Source: Balneolales bacterium (GTDB lineage Bacteria; Bacteroidota; Rhodothermia; Balneolales; Natronogracilivirgulaceae). Taken from it: 48,699 nt of DNA. Within the stretch, counting starts at the first letter, position 1. Every line of letters begins with the position of its first letter. Position numbers and translations under genes: made by a program. This document shows, one piece after another, positions 15,974 through 24,896 of the stretch. The notes beneath the pieces were generated by a model, which saw only the letters and a list, made by a program, of their open reading frames with translations, was not told the DNA's origin and ran no database searches. The stretch covers positions 1 to 48,699 of the forward strand of contig SKXL01000105.1 in assembly GCA_007128425.1 (NCBI GenBank). The letters are read 5' to 3'.

Positions 15974-17126
15974 TCATTTTTTTGACGGTCATGAGCAGCA
16001 CCGACTCCGGAGATTGCCGGCTGAATCCCTTGATCGCCTTGTCCGCATCGAGTAGCACTTCAAACAGCCATGGACAAGCAGCAAGCGGGTAATTATGTCC
16101 CGCCCTGGCCAGTTTGTTGTAGTAGAAATTGCTTTTTATTCCCACCGACTCCTGTATCTGCTTTTGTGACAATCCCTTACGGGTCAGCCGCTGAATATGC
16201 CATATTTTTCCGAATGTTCCGTACAAATAGCTTATGATTCTGATCACCTCACCGGCTGGTGAATCTGCATTGTGCAAGAGTTGGTGGGCAACCATCATCG
16301 CTTTGCCGGTGTTGCGTTCGAAAAGCGCATCCTGAAAATCAAACATCGAGAATTCTCTGGAGAGTCCGACAAGATCTTTCACATCCTGGACACTGACCGG
16401 TCTATCCTGCTTGCAACTGGCAGCAAGTTTCTCAATCTCAACCGTCAACTGCTGCAAATGATTACCCACATGAAAAGCCAAAAGCGGAACGGCATTCTCC
16501 TCAAATGTCAGATTGTGCTCGATTGATGCCCAGTCCATAATCCACTGCGATAAATGGAACTCTTCCAGCGGATCGAAAGTGTGCGACGTCACCGTTTTAC
16601 TTTTTTTAAGCGCACTTCCCAGTTTACTGTTTGCGGCAGGCCGCTTTTCACTTGTAAGAAAAAGCAGTGTGGTTGGATTTGGTTGTTTCAGATACGCTAC
16701 AAGGTCACCCACGGTACCGCCACCCGTCTCAGGTCCATCCAGGGACTTTACGTCTGAGTCTGCACCGGTTCCCTTTAGATTCGATTGTCCGCCATCGGCT
16801 TTTTCTCCTCCCTGCTGATCTGTACCGGTTTGCCTGGCATCAAACATTTTCATGAAATCCCGTACCACAACCACCCGTCGTTCTGCCATCATCGGATAAC
16901 TGCGGCAAATGTCTATCACCTTATCCACCTTCACCTCAAGTCCGTACAGCACATCCAGGTTGAAATCCCTGGCCTCTTCGGGTACAATAGAGATGGCTGC
17001 GTCCTGCAGGCGGTCAGGGAAAAAACCCTCTTCCCCGAAAAAGGCGTAGACCGGTTTGATCCCGGTTCCACGCAACTCCTCCATAAATACTTTGAATTGT
17101 TCCAGGCTGGATGTTTTTTTTGCCAT
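15966..17126 (-). CDS. holA: DNA polymerase III delta subunit
   Basis: The clamp-loader delta subunit, which opens the sliding clamp. The N-terminal segment (GIKPVYAFFGEEGFFPDRLQ, then FNLDVLYG and MMAERRVVVVRD) and the C-terminal part (FDFQDALFERNTGKAM, then ISYLYGTFGKIWHIQRL) match HolA. ATG at 17124-17126 (MAKKTSS) is preferred; a longer frame would need TTG at 17144. The protein has 386 residues, longer than the usual 330-345, because of a low-complexity Gly/Asp/Thr/Gln-rich insert at about residues 98-137 directly after the FMKMFD strand. It follows asnS by 33 bases. Assignment is by motif and overall pattern, since HolA sequences are poorly conserved. Confidence 0.88.
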   Translation of the reverse strand: MAKKTSSLEQFKVFMEELRGTGIKPVYAFFGEEGFFPDRLQDAAISIVPEEARDFNLDVLYGLEVKVDKVIDICRSYPMMAERRVVVVRDFMKMFDARQTGTDQQGGEKADGGQSNLKGTGADSDVKSLDGPETGGGTVGDLVAYLKQPNPTTLLFLTSEKRPAANSKLGSALKKSKTVTSHTFDPLEEFHLSQWIMDWASIEHNLTFEENAVPLLAFHVGNHLQQLTVEIEKLAASCKQDRPVSVQDVKDLVGLSREFSMFDFQDALFERNTGKAMMVAHQLLHNADSPAGEVIRIISYLYGTFGKIWHIQRLTRKGLSQKQIQESVGIKSNFYYNKLARAGHNYPLAACPWLFEVLLDADKAIKGFSRQSPESVLLMTVKKMTT

Positions 17127-17159
17127 GGCAAGGTTTTTTTTCAAAGCTGGTGCTTTCCG

Positions 17160-18653
17160 TTACGGATAGAGGCGTCCCATCATGCGAGGGAACGGGATGG
17201 TTTCACGTACATGCTGAAGCCCGCACAACCAGGCGACCGTGCGTTCCAGACCAAGGCCAAAACCGGAGTGCGGTACAGATCCATACTTGCGCAGTTCCAG
17301 ATACCAGCGAAATTGCTCTTCCGGTAGATTATGCTCCTTAAGCCGCTGCATCAGGATTTCATGATTATCTTCGCGCTGACCTCCTCCGATGATCTCACCA
17401 TAGCCTTCCGGAGCGATCATGTCCACACCCAAAGCGATTTCATCGTTCTGGGGATCACGCTTCATGTAAAATGCTTTCACTTCGGCCGGGTATCCATACA
17501 CCATCACCGGTGTGACCTCGTCCATGGTCAACAGGGTCTCGTCGCTGCCGCCAAAATCTTCACCCCACTTTTTCCCAAGCGCTGAATTTTTCCAGACCGG
17601 GATATTGCGCAAATCCTCCTCGATCTGGTCGAGGCGGGCATTGATCTCCCCTCTCTTGCGGTCGATTTGAAATTTTCGGCCCTTTTTTGCCTGGCCAAAC
17701 TCGGAATTAAGCGCAGTCAATGCATCTTTAAGCTCTTCGGCTTCCCGTTTTCGATCTCTTTTCATAGTGTCAAGTTTCTCTTGCATTTCGGGAGAATTGA
17801 GCTTCTTGACAGCCTCGGTGTAACTGATTCTGGGAAAAGGCGCTTTGATGTGTTCGAGTTTCCCGACATTTCTCTCAAGTATTTCAAGCTCCTCCCGATT
17901 GTTTTCAAGTACTTCCTGAACGATAAAGACGATCATCTCCTCTGCCAGTTCCATGTTCATGGGCAGATCGTAGAATGCCATTTCAGGCTCTATCATCCAG
18001 AATTCGGTGAGGTGCCTGCGTGTCTTGCTTTTTTCAGCGCGGAATGTGGGTCCGAAGGTGTAAATCTTGCCGTGCGCCATGGCCATGGCCTCGCCGTAAA
18101 GCTGGCCCGACTGTGTCAGATATGCCTTGCGATCAAAGTAGTCCGTTTCAAACAGATTGGTGGTTCCTTCAGCGGCATTGCCTGTAAAAATGGGCGCATC
18201 CATCTGTATGAAGCCCCGCTCCTGAAAAAAACGGTGGATGGCATAGATAATGGTATTTCTGATGCGCATGGCGGCCCATTGCTTGCGGCTGCGCAGCCAG
18301 AGGTGACGATGCTCCATCAGGAACTCAATGCCGTGTTCTTTCGGTGTTATGGGGTACTCTTCTGCAATGGAAAATATGTTGATATCGCGTACATGCAGTT
18401 CGTGTCCACCGATGCTGCGCTCATCGACATTCACCATACCGGTAATCTCAATGGCGCTTTCCTGCTGGAGCCGTGAGGCCTTCTCCCAGACCTCCTGCGG
18501 AACGTCATCCTGGGCTACAACGGACTGGCAGAGTCCGGATCCGTCTCTTACAATAATGAATATCAGCTTTTTGCTGGTCCGTATGTTATACACCCATCCT
18601 TTGAGGGTAACCTGCTTGCCGGCATGTTCCGGAATTTCGTTGATGTAAACCAT
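17160..18653 (-). CDS. asnS: Asparaginyl-tRNA synthetase with coiled-coil insertion
   Basis: A 497-residue class IIb synthetase that charges tRNA-Asn. The N-terminal OB-fold anticodon-binding domain (TLKGWVYNIRTSKKLIFIIVRD) is followed by the catalytic core: motif 2 TFRAEKSKTRRHLTEFWMIEPE (about 203-224) and motif 3 GFGLGLERTVAWLCG near the C-terminus. GNAAEGTTNLFETDYF and LTQSGQLYGE fit AsnRS and not AspRS. Residues about 286-358 form an extra, highly charged, heptad-like segment (EKLDTMKRDRKREAEELKD and further) between ISYTEAVKKL and WGEDFGGSDE. The family norm there is short, so total length exceeds the usual 430-466. It lies between the M16 peptidase and holA. Confidence 0.95.
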   Translation of the reverse strand: MVYINEIPEHAGKQVTLKGWVYNIRTSKKLIFIIVRDGSGLCQSVVAQDDVPQEVWEKASRLQQESAIEITGMVNVDERSIGGHELHVRDINIFSIAEEYPITPKEHGIEFLMEHRHLWLRSRKQWAAMRIRNTIIYAIHRFFQERGFIQMDAPIFTGNAAEGTTNLFETDYFDRKAYLTQSGQLYGEAMAMAHGKIYTFGPTFRAEKSKTRRHLTEFWMIEPEMAFYDLPMNMELAEEMIVFIVQEVLENNREELEILERNVGKLEHIKAPFPRISYTEAVKKLNSPEMQEKLDTMKRDRKREAEELKDALTALNSEFGQAKKGRKFQIDRKRGEINARLDQIEEDLRNIPVWKNSALGKKWGEDFGGSDETLLTMDEVTPVMVYGYPAEVKAFYMKRDPQNDEIALGVDMIAPEGYGEIIGGGQREDNHEILMQRLKEHNLPEEQFRWYLELRKYGSVPHSGFGLGLERTVAWLCGLQHVRETIPFPRMMGRLYP

Positions 18654-18672
18654 AGAAATAATTATTTGAGGA

Positions 18673-19926
18673 TCAAGACGCTTCCTTATCCTCAGGCATC
18701 AGAACCGTCTCTGTAAACTGTTTTTCATCGAAATAGGTCTCGCAAAGATTGCGAATTTGCTCTGCATCCGCACTATCAATTTCAGCTACCAGCTCATCCA
18801 GTGTAATATAACGGTCATAAAATATTTCGCTTTTGGCGAGTCGTGTCATCCGGTTACTCATACTTTCCTGTGCAAGAAGCAGTTTCCCTTTGAGCTGTGA
18901 TTTTGCCTCGTTCAACTCTTTATCGGGGATGCGTTCATCACTGAGTCGCCGGAGTTCAACCAGCACCAGGTCCCTGACATGATCGAGATACCCCCGATCG
19001 GTGCCGGCATAGATGCCAAACAGTCCGCTGTCCCGAAAAGCTTCCATGAACGACTGAATGTGGTAGCAGTAGCCGTATTTTTCCCGGATGTTCTGATGAA
19101 GGCGCGAGCTCATCCCGGAACCCAGGACGGTATTTGCAAGCAGCAATTTGTACCGGTCAGGGTCAACCGCCGACAATGCCCGTCGACCGAGCATAAAATG
19201 GGTCTGCTCGATAGGCCGTCGGATGAGCGACCTGGTAGCCTTGTACGGGGTCATGGGCTGATCTCCGTTGGCAACAAACTCATTGTCAACCGGCTGAAAA
19301 TATTTTTCGGTAAGGTCTACAACCTGATTATGGTCCGCGTTTCCCGCCACTGCAATAATCACATTGAGTGGATGATAATGCTCCCGCATGTAACTAAAGA
19401 GCGATTCCCTGCTGAAGTTTGAGACCGTTGATTCATACCCGATGATCGGTCGTCCAAGCGGATGAGGCAAAAACAACTGCTTGTGAAACTCCTCAAAGAT
19501 GAAATCTTCCGGATTGTCACGATACATCTTCATCTCCTCGATCACCACCTTTTTTTCCTTTACGATCTCGTCTTCCGGAAACCGGGAATGAAGCACCATG
19601 TCTGTAAGCACATCGAGTGCGGTATCCAGCTCCGAATCCAGACATCTTGCATAGTAGCACGTCAGCTCGGGCGAGGTAAAAGCATTCAGGTAGCCGCCAA
19701 CAGCCTCCATGCTTAGTGCGATGTCGTAGGCGGACCGTTTATCGGTCCCCTTGAAGAGCATATGCTCAAGAAAATGGGTGATGCCGGCTTCGGGTTCTTT
19801 CTCATGGCGACTGCCTGTTTTGACCCATATGCCTACTGAAAGACTTCGCACGGTTCGGATCGATTCGGTAACGACACGCAGCCCGTTGGGCAGTACGGTT
19901 TTCTGAATTCGGTCAGGTGTGCTCAT
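18673..19926 (-). CDS. M16 family zinc metallopeptidase (processing-peptidase type)
   Basis: A 417-residue pitrilysin-family protease. The inverted zinc motif HxxEH is present as HFLEHMLFKGT, and the distal zinc Glu is in VVIEEMKMYRDNPED about 75 residues later. The N-terminus LPNGLRVVTESIRTVRSLSVGIWVK is the standard start of bacterial mitochondrial-processing-peptidase-like members. ATG at 19924-19926 is preferred over a TTG two codons earlier. The C-terminal M16 half (SGMSSRLHQNIREKYGYCYH) carries the substrate-binding R/Y pattern. No signal peptide, so it is probably cytosolic, although such proteins are often found near pnp in several phyla. It begins about 90 bases after the pnp terminator and is 19 bases before asnS. 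Confidence 0.9.
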   Translation of the reverse strand: MSTPDRIQKTVLPNGLRVVTESIRTVRSLSVGIWVKTGSRHEKEPEAGITHFLEHMLFKGTDKRSAYDIALSMEAVGGYLNAFTSPELTCYYARCLDSELDTALDVLTDMVLHSRFPEDEIVKEKKVVIEEMKMYRDNPEDFIFEEFHKQLFLPHPLGRPIIGYESTVSNFSRESLFSYMREHYHPLNVIIAVAGNADHNQVVDLTEKYFQPVDNEFVANGDQPMTPYKATRSLIRRPIEQTHFMLGRRALSAVDPDRYKLLLANTVLGSGMSSRLHQNIREKYGYCYHIQSFMEAFRDSGLFGIYAGTDRGYLDHVRDLVLVELRRLSDERIPDKELNEAKSQLKGKLLLAQESMSNRMTRLAKSEIFYDRYITLDELVAEIDSADAEQIRNLCETYFDEKQFTETVLMPEDKEAS

Positions 19927-20015
19927 TTGCAAGTTTTAATTTTTAAATTCAATCGGGAAACTGTGATCTGACAAGCACGGGAAGTGCCACAAACAGTACA
20001 AGTGCCCAAATATAC

Positions 20016-20048
20016 AAAAAGCGCCGCCATAAACATGACGACGCTTTT
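20016..20048 (-). terminator. Intrinsic terminator after pnp
   Basis: AAAAGCGCCGCCAT (20017-20030) pairs with ATGACGACGCTTTT (20035-20048) over 14 positions with two wobbles and a four-base loop. Read leftward it ends in a run of five Ts, so it fits termination of the pnp transcript. The plus-strand reading also has a TTTTATTTT tail, so it may work in both directions. Confidence 0.8.
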
Positions 20049-20131
20049 ATTTTGTTGCGTAAAGGCTGAACGGCATCCCCGAGAGTATGCCAGTGGGACG
20101 ACCGTTTCCTTATATCACAGCTAAATCCCCC

Positions 20132-22231
20132 TTATTCTTTGGGAATCAAAGCTTTGCGAGACAGGCGAAGCTTGCCGCCATCTTCCACCTTGAGCAGTTT
20201 GACCTCAACCTGATCTCCTTCCTGAAGCACATCGGTAACTTTGTTGATGCGCTTGTGGTCGATTTCAGAGATGTGAAGCAGTCCGTCACGGCCGGGAAGT
20301 ATCTCTACAAAGGCTCCGTATTCCTTGATGGAACGGACGGTACCCGTGTAGATCTCACCCTCCTCCAGATCGCCGGTAATGGCTTTTATCTTCTGGATGG
20401 CCGCATCGATCTTCTCCCGACTGTCTGCCGAAATCGTTACAATGCCTTTGTTACCAACTTCTTCGATCATGAGTTCCGCTCCGGTCTCCCTCTGGATAGA
20501 CTGGATGACTTTTCCACCGGGGCCGATGATACCGCCGATCTGATCGGTTTCCACCTCCAGCTTTTCGAATGAAGGTGCATATTGGGAAATTTCAGGACGA
20601 GGAGCAGATATGCTTTCGGCCATTTTTTCCAGGATATGAAGCCGGCCCTCACGAGCCTGTCTCAGGGCTTCAACCATTACCTCATAAGAGATGCCTTTCA
20701 CTTTGATATCCATCTGGCAGGCCGTGATACCATCCGTTGTGCCGGTCACCTTGAAGTCCATATCACCCATGTGATCTTCTTCACCCTGGATATCCGATAG
20801 AACAACGTGCTTGCCGTCGCCCACAATCATGCCCATGGCAATGCCCGCCACCGGCTTTTTAACGGGAACACCGGCATCCATGAGCGCCATGGATCCGCCG
20901 CAGACGGAGGCCATGGAGGATGAGCCGTTGGATTCAAGTACATCCGATACCACACGAATGGTGTAGTCGAACTCATCGGTGCTCGGCACCATTTTTTTCA
21001 ATGACCGCTCGGCAAGATTACCGTGACCGATTTCGCGTCGGGAAACACCACGCATAAATTTGACCTCGCCAGTGCAATAAGGCGGAAAGTTGTAATCCAG
21101 CATAAACCGCTTGGAACTGTTATGGAACAGGGTATCGATCATCTGCTCATCACGCTTCGTGCCAAGCGTGACAGAGACTAACGCTTGTGTTTCCCCCCGG
21201 GTGAAGATGGCAGATCCGTGGGTCCGCGGCAGATAGCCGACTTCGGTCCAGATCGGACGGATATCGGAGGGCTTTCGGCCGTCAATTCTTTGGTCTTCTT
21301 CGAGAAGGACCTTGCGCATGGCCTCCTTCTGGATGGCATAACAGATTTCAGAGATGGCATCCTCCTGCTCCGGAAACTCTTCAGCGAGCTTTTCCTTTAC
21401 CTCGGTACGGATCTCCTTGCCGGCCAGTCCGTAGTCTTTCTTTGCCAGTTTTTGGCGGCTGATTTCAACAAACCGATCACCGACAAGCTCACGAACTTTG
21501 GCATCCAGTCCTTCAACCATTTCCGTCACCGGATTCTCCCACTTCTCTTTCCCATATTCATCGCGGAGATCAAGCTGGAACCGGCAGAGTTTCTTGATGG
21601 CTTCATGTGCCTGGCGGATCGCATCCACCATTTCTTCTTCCGATGCCTCATCAAGCTCACCTTCGACCATGACAACACTCTCGAGCGTTCCGCCAACGGT
21701 CAATTCAATATCAGCGGCCTTGAGTTCGGTAACGGTTGGATTGACGACTATTTCGCCATTGATCCTTGCAACACGAACCTGCGCCATGGGGCCTTCAAAT
21801 GGAATATCCGACAAGGTAAGTGACAGCGAGGCAGCCACGGCACCGATCACATCACCGTCATTTTCACCATCAGATGAAAACACCTGGCAGATAATCTGGG
21901 TTTCGTTCATGAATCCTTCGGGAAACAGCGGCCTGATGGTTCGGTCAATCAATCGTGCGGATAAAATTTCTTTTTCGGAAGGACGTCCCTCTCTTTTAAT
22001 AAATCCACCGGGGAACTTCCCGCCGGCAGCAAAGGTTTCCCTGAATTCAACGGTCAGCGGGAAAAACGGCTGGCCAGGTTTGGCTTCCCGTGCCGCAGTG
22101 GCTGTTGCCATCACAACGGTATCTCCAATACGAAGAAAGGAGCTTCCATTTGCCTGTTTTGCGAGTCGCCCGGTATCAACGGTAAGCTCTTTACCGGGTG
22201 CGTATTCAATTTTTCTAAAATCAGCTTTCAT
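20132..22231 (-). CDS. pnp: Polyribonucleotide nucleotidyltransferase (PNPase)
   Basis: The 3'-5' phosphorolytic exoribonuclease of the RNA degradosome. Domains in order: first RNase PH core (FFPLTVEFRETFAAGGKFPGGFIKREGRPS), all-helical linker, second RNase PH core with the active-site run (RREIGHGNLAERSLKKM and GSSSMASVCGGSMALMDAGVP), KH domain (IGGIIGPGGKVIQSIQ) and S1 domain (GEIYTGTVRSIKEYGAFVEI). ATG at 22229-22231 (MKADFRKIEY) is chosen because it matches known N-termini; an upstream ATG at 22270 would add 13 poorly conserved residues. The result is 699 residues, normal for the family. It follows rpsO, as in many bacteria, and is bounded by hairpins on both sides. Confidence 0.96.
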   Translation of the reverse strand: MKADFRKIEYAPGKELTVDTGRLAKQANGSSFLRIGDTVVMATATAAREAKPGQPFFPLTVEFRETFAAGGKFPGGFIKREGRPSEKEILSARLIDRTIRPLFPEGFMNETQIICQVFSSDGENDGDVIGAVAASLSLTLSDIPFEGPMAQVRVARINGEIVVNPTVTELKAADIELTVGGTLESVVMVEGELDEASEEEMVDAIRQAHEAIKKLCRFQLDLRDEYGKEKWENPVTEMVEGLDAKVRELVGDRFVEISRQKLAKKDYGLAGKEIRTEVKEKLAEEFPEQEDAISEICYAIQKEAMRKVLLEEDQRIDGRKPSDIRPIWTEVGYLPRTHGSAIFTRGETQALVSVTLGTKRDEQMIDTLFHNSSKRFMLDYNFPPYCTGEVKFMRGVSRREIGHGNLAERSLKKMVPSTDEFDYTIRVVSDVLESNGSSSMASVCGGSMALMDAGVPVKKPVAGIAMGMIVGDGKHVVLSDIQGEEDHMGDMDFKVTGTTDGITACQMDIKVKGISYEVMVEALRQAREGRLHILEKMAESISAPRPEISQYAPSFEKLEVETDQIGGIIGPGGKVIQSIQRETGAELMIEEVGNKGIVTISADSREKIDAAIQKIKAITGDLEEGEIYTGTVRSIKEYGAFVEILPGRDGLLHISEIDHKRINKVTDVLQEGDQVEVKLLKVEDGGKLRLSRKALIPKE

Positions 22232-22362
22232 AGTTTTTCGTTCTATTCTTCTTTCGTCTTTAGCGTACATGCAATAGCCGGAGGGATATTCTCCCGTTGT
22301 GTGCCAAACACCCGCAAGGCAGGATTCCGGTATATTGCTGGATCAATGGGTGTTTATACAAG

Positions 22363-22388
22363 AAAGGCACGAGAATATCGTGCCTTTT
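22363..22388 (-). terminator. Hairpin after rpsO, before pnp
   Basis: AAAGGCACGA (22363-22372) and TCGTGCCTTT (22378-22387) form a perfect 10-bp stem with loop GAATA. Leftward it is followed by TTTCTTG, a weak T-run, six bases after the rpsO stop. It may attenuate transcription between rpsO and pnp or act as a processing site in the pnp leader, as RNase III does in enterobacteria. Both readings are inference. Confidence 0.65.
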
Positions 22389-22393
22389 GGTGT

Positions 22394-22663
22394 TTATTTC
22401 CGGATACCAAGTTCCTTGATCAGTTTTCGATATCCTTCAATATCTTTCTTCATTACGTAATTCAGAAGGCGACGGCGTTTACCGACCAATCGAAGCAACC
22501 CGAGGCGCGTGGAATGGTCTTTTTTATGAGATTTGAGATGGTCCGTCAGCCTGTTGATGCGCTCGGTAAATAGTGCAATCTGTGCTTCCGGCGATCCGGT
22601 GTCTTCAGCGGTTTTGCCGAACTTTTTGAAAATTTCCTTCTTTTCTTCAACTGAGATATTCAT
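22394..22663 (-). CDS. rpsO: 30S ribosomal protein S15
   Basis: An 89-residue ribosomal protein that binds 16S rRNA and nucleates the central domain of the small subunit. The conserved blocks [44 protein letters not shown] and the C-terminal ERYRKLI-type segment ([13 protein letters not shown]) are intact and length is exactly that of the family. It lies 67 bases after ribF and precedes pnp, the common rpsO-pnp order. Confidence 0.98.
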   Translation of the reverse strand: MNISVEEKKEIFKKFGKTAEDTGSPEAQIALFTERINRLTDHLKSHKKDHSTRLGLLRLVGKRRRLLNYVMKKDIEGYRKLIKELGIRK

Positions 22664-22730
22664 GTATGTAGTCTCCGCTTTAGATTATATCATACTAAAG
22701 TAGATAATGGTTATAAATGAGAGTGATAAT

Positions 22731-23678
22731 TTAAAGGTTTTCAGTGCTATTTCCAAACTGCCGGCATATCTCACGGTCCCTGACCAGCTGCGCCACAAGT
22801 GCCTCAACCGAATTGAATTTTTTTTCTCCTCTGACGCGCCGGTTGAACCGAACCTTCATACGGTTTCCGTACACGGTTCGACTGAAATCAAACAGATGGA
22901 CTTCCGGAACCACCTTTTTTTCGCCCTCGAATGTCGGCCTGATACCTATGTTCATCATTCCACTGTACATCTGTCCTTCCAGCATAGCTTCCACACAATA
23001 GACACCGTTTGCCGGAAGGATCTTCCTGCTGCTTTCGGGTTCCAGATTGGCGGTCGGAAATCCGATGGTACGACCGCGCTGGTCTCCTTTTACAATAGTA
23101 CCACTCACCTCATAACGACGTCCCAACATCTCCGCTGCAGCACTCACATCGCCCTCCGTCTCAAGCAGCCTGCGAATCACGGTACTGCTTACCGTGACAT
23201 GACCTACCTCGTGTGCCTTCTCAACGTGGATGGAGAAACCCAGCTCCTTTGCAAGTTTCCGGAGTGTGTATATGGATCCCTTGCGATCCCGTCCAAAATG
23301 GTGGTCATACCCAATTACGAATTTATCCACTCCGATACGCCTGAAAATATATTCTCTGATAAACTCATCAGATGTCAGAATGGAGAAGTCTCTTGTGAAC
23401 GGTATTACAACCATCTGATCGATCCCATAATCCTGCATGATGGAGGCACGCTCTGTCAGGGTGGTGAGAAGCCGGATACTATCAGATGAGGGATTGATCA
23501 CTTCTCTTGGATGAGGATCAAATGTGACCACAACAGCGGGTGCCGACTTTTTACGGGCCAGGTCAACTACATTCCGAATCAGAGCCTGGTGTCCGAGATG
23601 TACCCCGTCAAACGTACCTACCGTTAGTACATTGGCCTGATTTCTCTTATAATCCTGAATAAAAACGGGTCTGCTCAT
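22731..23678 (-). CDS. ribF: Bifunctional riboflavin kinase/FAD synthetase
   Basis: Converts riboflavin to FMN and then FAD. The N-terminal nucleotidyltransferase domain starts with VLTVGTFDGVHLGHQALI, containing the HxGH-type nucleotide site, and includes VIGYDHHFGRDRKG. The C-terminal flavokinase domain has RGRTIGFPTANL, MMNIGIRPTF and VEVHLFDF-type (PEVHLFDFSRTVYG) motifs. The start is taken at ATG 23676-23678 (MSRPVFIQDY); upstream codons to 23765 overlap truB and look non-conserved. Length is 315 residues, normal. It is inserted between truB and rpsO; in many bacteria these are neighbours or ribF lies in exactly this place. Confidence 0.95.
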   Translation of the reverse strand: MSRPVFIQDYKRNQANVLTVGTFDGVHLGHQALIRNVVDLARKKSAPAVVVTFDPHPREVINPSSDSIRLLTTLTERASIMQDYGIDQMVVIPFTRDFSILTSDEFIREYIFRRIGVDKFVIGYDHHFGRDRKGSIYTLRKLAKELGFSIHVEKAHEVGHVTVSSTVIRRLLETEGDVSAAAEMLGRRYEVSGTIVKGDQRGRTIGFPTANLEPESSRKILPANGVYCVEAMLEGQMYSGMMNIGIRPTFEGEKKVVPEVHLFDFSRTVYGNRMKVRFNRRVRGEKKFNSVEALVAQLVRDREICRQFGNSTENL

Positions 23679-23706
23679 AAAGGGTTTAACATCATAATAT
23701 CCATAA

Positions 23707-24447
23707 TCATGCCTCCTGATCGTAAATGCTGCGAATCTGCTCAATTGTGATGGCATCATCAGCATCGTAGGGGCCGATAGCGGTTCTCCTTAGATTCGAC
23801 AGGCTTGCCAGCGATCCCAGCGCAATTCCAAGATCGTGCGCCAATGTTCTGACATAGGTTCCTTTGCTGCAAAGTATATCAAGCACAAGATGGTCATTAT
23901 CAAAGGAGACAAGTTCAATATCAAACACTTCAATCTGCCTGGGCTCTCGTACAACCACTTCACCTTGCCTTGCAAGTTTATACAACCGCCTGCCATCTTT
24001 ATGTAAAGCGGAATACATTGGTGGAATCTGGTTAATTTTTCCAGTAAACCGCCGGGCCAACATGTTTTCAACATCCCTCTTTTTTATATGATCTGTCGGT
24101 GCAAACGCATCAGGTTCGGTCGCTGCGTCCTGACTGGGTGTCGAGACGCCAAGTCGCACCTGGGCACAATAGCGCTTGGGAAATTCCTGGATGCGGGATA
24201 TTGCTTTCGTGGCCTTTCCGGCACAGATAACCAACAAGCCGGTTGCAAGAGGATCCAGTGTGCCGGCATGACCCGTTTTGCGAATTTTGATTCGGTAACG
24301 CAGGAATTTCACCACATCAAAACTGCTCCAACCGGCAGGTTTGTCAATCAAAAAAAGAGAACCTGAAGCATGATCGGTATCGGGTGAAGGTAGCCGGTTG
24401 CGGTCATAAACCGGCAAACTGGTAAGTGAGATCGTATCCTTGCCCAT
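23707..24447 (-). CDS. truB: tRNA pseudouridine(55) synthase
   Basis: Makes pseudouridine 55 in the T-loop of most tRNAs. The key segment GHAGTLDPLATGLLVICAGKATK contains the catalytic Asp; the start of the domain is LFLIDKPAGWSSFDVV, and YSALHKDGRRLYKLARQG and CSKGTYVRTLAHDLG are further family blocks. The 246-residue length matches short bacterial TruB proteins without a large PUA extension. The ATG at 24445-24447 precedes about 27 less conserved residues before the family domain, and a later start is possible. Placed after rbfA and before ribF. Confidence 0.95.
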   Translation of the reverse strand: MGKDTISLTSLPVYDRNRLPSPDTDHASGSLFLIDKPAGWSSFDVVKFLRYRIKIRKTGHAGTLDPLATGLLVICAGKATKAISRIQEFPKRYCAQVRLGVSTPSQDAATEPDAFAPTDHIKKRDVENMLARRFTGKINQIPPMYSALHKDGRRLYKLARQGEVVVREPRQIEVFDIELVSFDNDHLVLDILCSKGTYVRTLAHDLGIALGSLASLSNLRRTAIGPYDADDAITIEQIRSIYDQEA

Positions 24448-24521
24448 TGACCGATTACATTCTGTTGTTACTTGTACCGGGTTTTACAAACTGTTTCAAA
24501 TGAATCCATACCTTTCCTTGC

Positions 24522-24896
24522 TCAAACAGAATCGTCATTTTGATCTTCACCAGATTTTCCGGAGTGTATTTTCCGGAATAACGAATCCATTTTTTCTACG
24601 TACTCTGCCGTATCATCCGGATGAAAGTGGATTTCGGGTATACGTCGCACCTGATGTCTAATCCTTCCGGCAAGCTTTTTCCGAATTTCCGGGGTTTTTT
24701 CCTGAATGAAATCAAATGTCTCGCTTTTATCATCACGAGTGGTAAATATACTCAGATAGACATGTGCCTGCATCAGGTCAGGTGAGACACGAACACTTGT
24801 TACGGTGAGCATGGCATCATGCTGATAATCCTGCTGCAGTATATCACCAAGGTCCGACTTCAGAAGTGCCGCCACCCGCTCGGTTCTGATACTCAT
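24522..24896 (-). CDS. rbfA: Ribosome-binding factor A
   Basis: A 124-residue 30S assembly factor that helps 16S rRNA maturation and cold adaptation. It starts [22 protein letters not shown], has the KH-like core (LTVTSVRVSPDLMQAHVYLSIF) and ends with RIRHQVRRIPEIHFHPDDTAEY, the conserved RxxPxLxFxxD segment. The start codon overlaps the infB stop by one base (TAATG), implying coupled translation. A run of acidic residues closes the protein. Confidence 0.95.
   Translation of the reverse strand: MSIRTERVAALLKSDLGDILQQDYQHDAMLTVTSVRVSPDLMQAHVYLSIFTTRDDKSETFDFIQEKTPEIRKKLAGRIRHQVRRIPEIHFHPDDTAEYVEKMDSLFRKIHSGKSGEDQNDDSV

Noticed and set aside
17667-18476. 269-residue plus-strand open frame
   Set aside because: It is antisense to asnS, which has all class IIb motifs; the frame has no recognisable motif and no ribosome binding site.
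21498-22277. 259-residue plus-strand open frame
   Set aside because: Antisense shadow of pnp; Ser/Pro-rich composition typical of reverse-frame reading.
22707-23489. 260-residue plus-strand open frame
   Set aside because: Antisense to ribF, whose motifs are clear.
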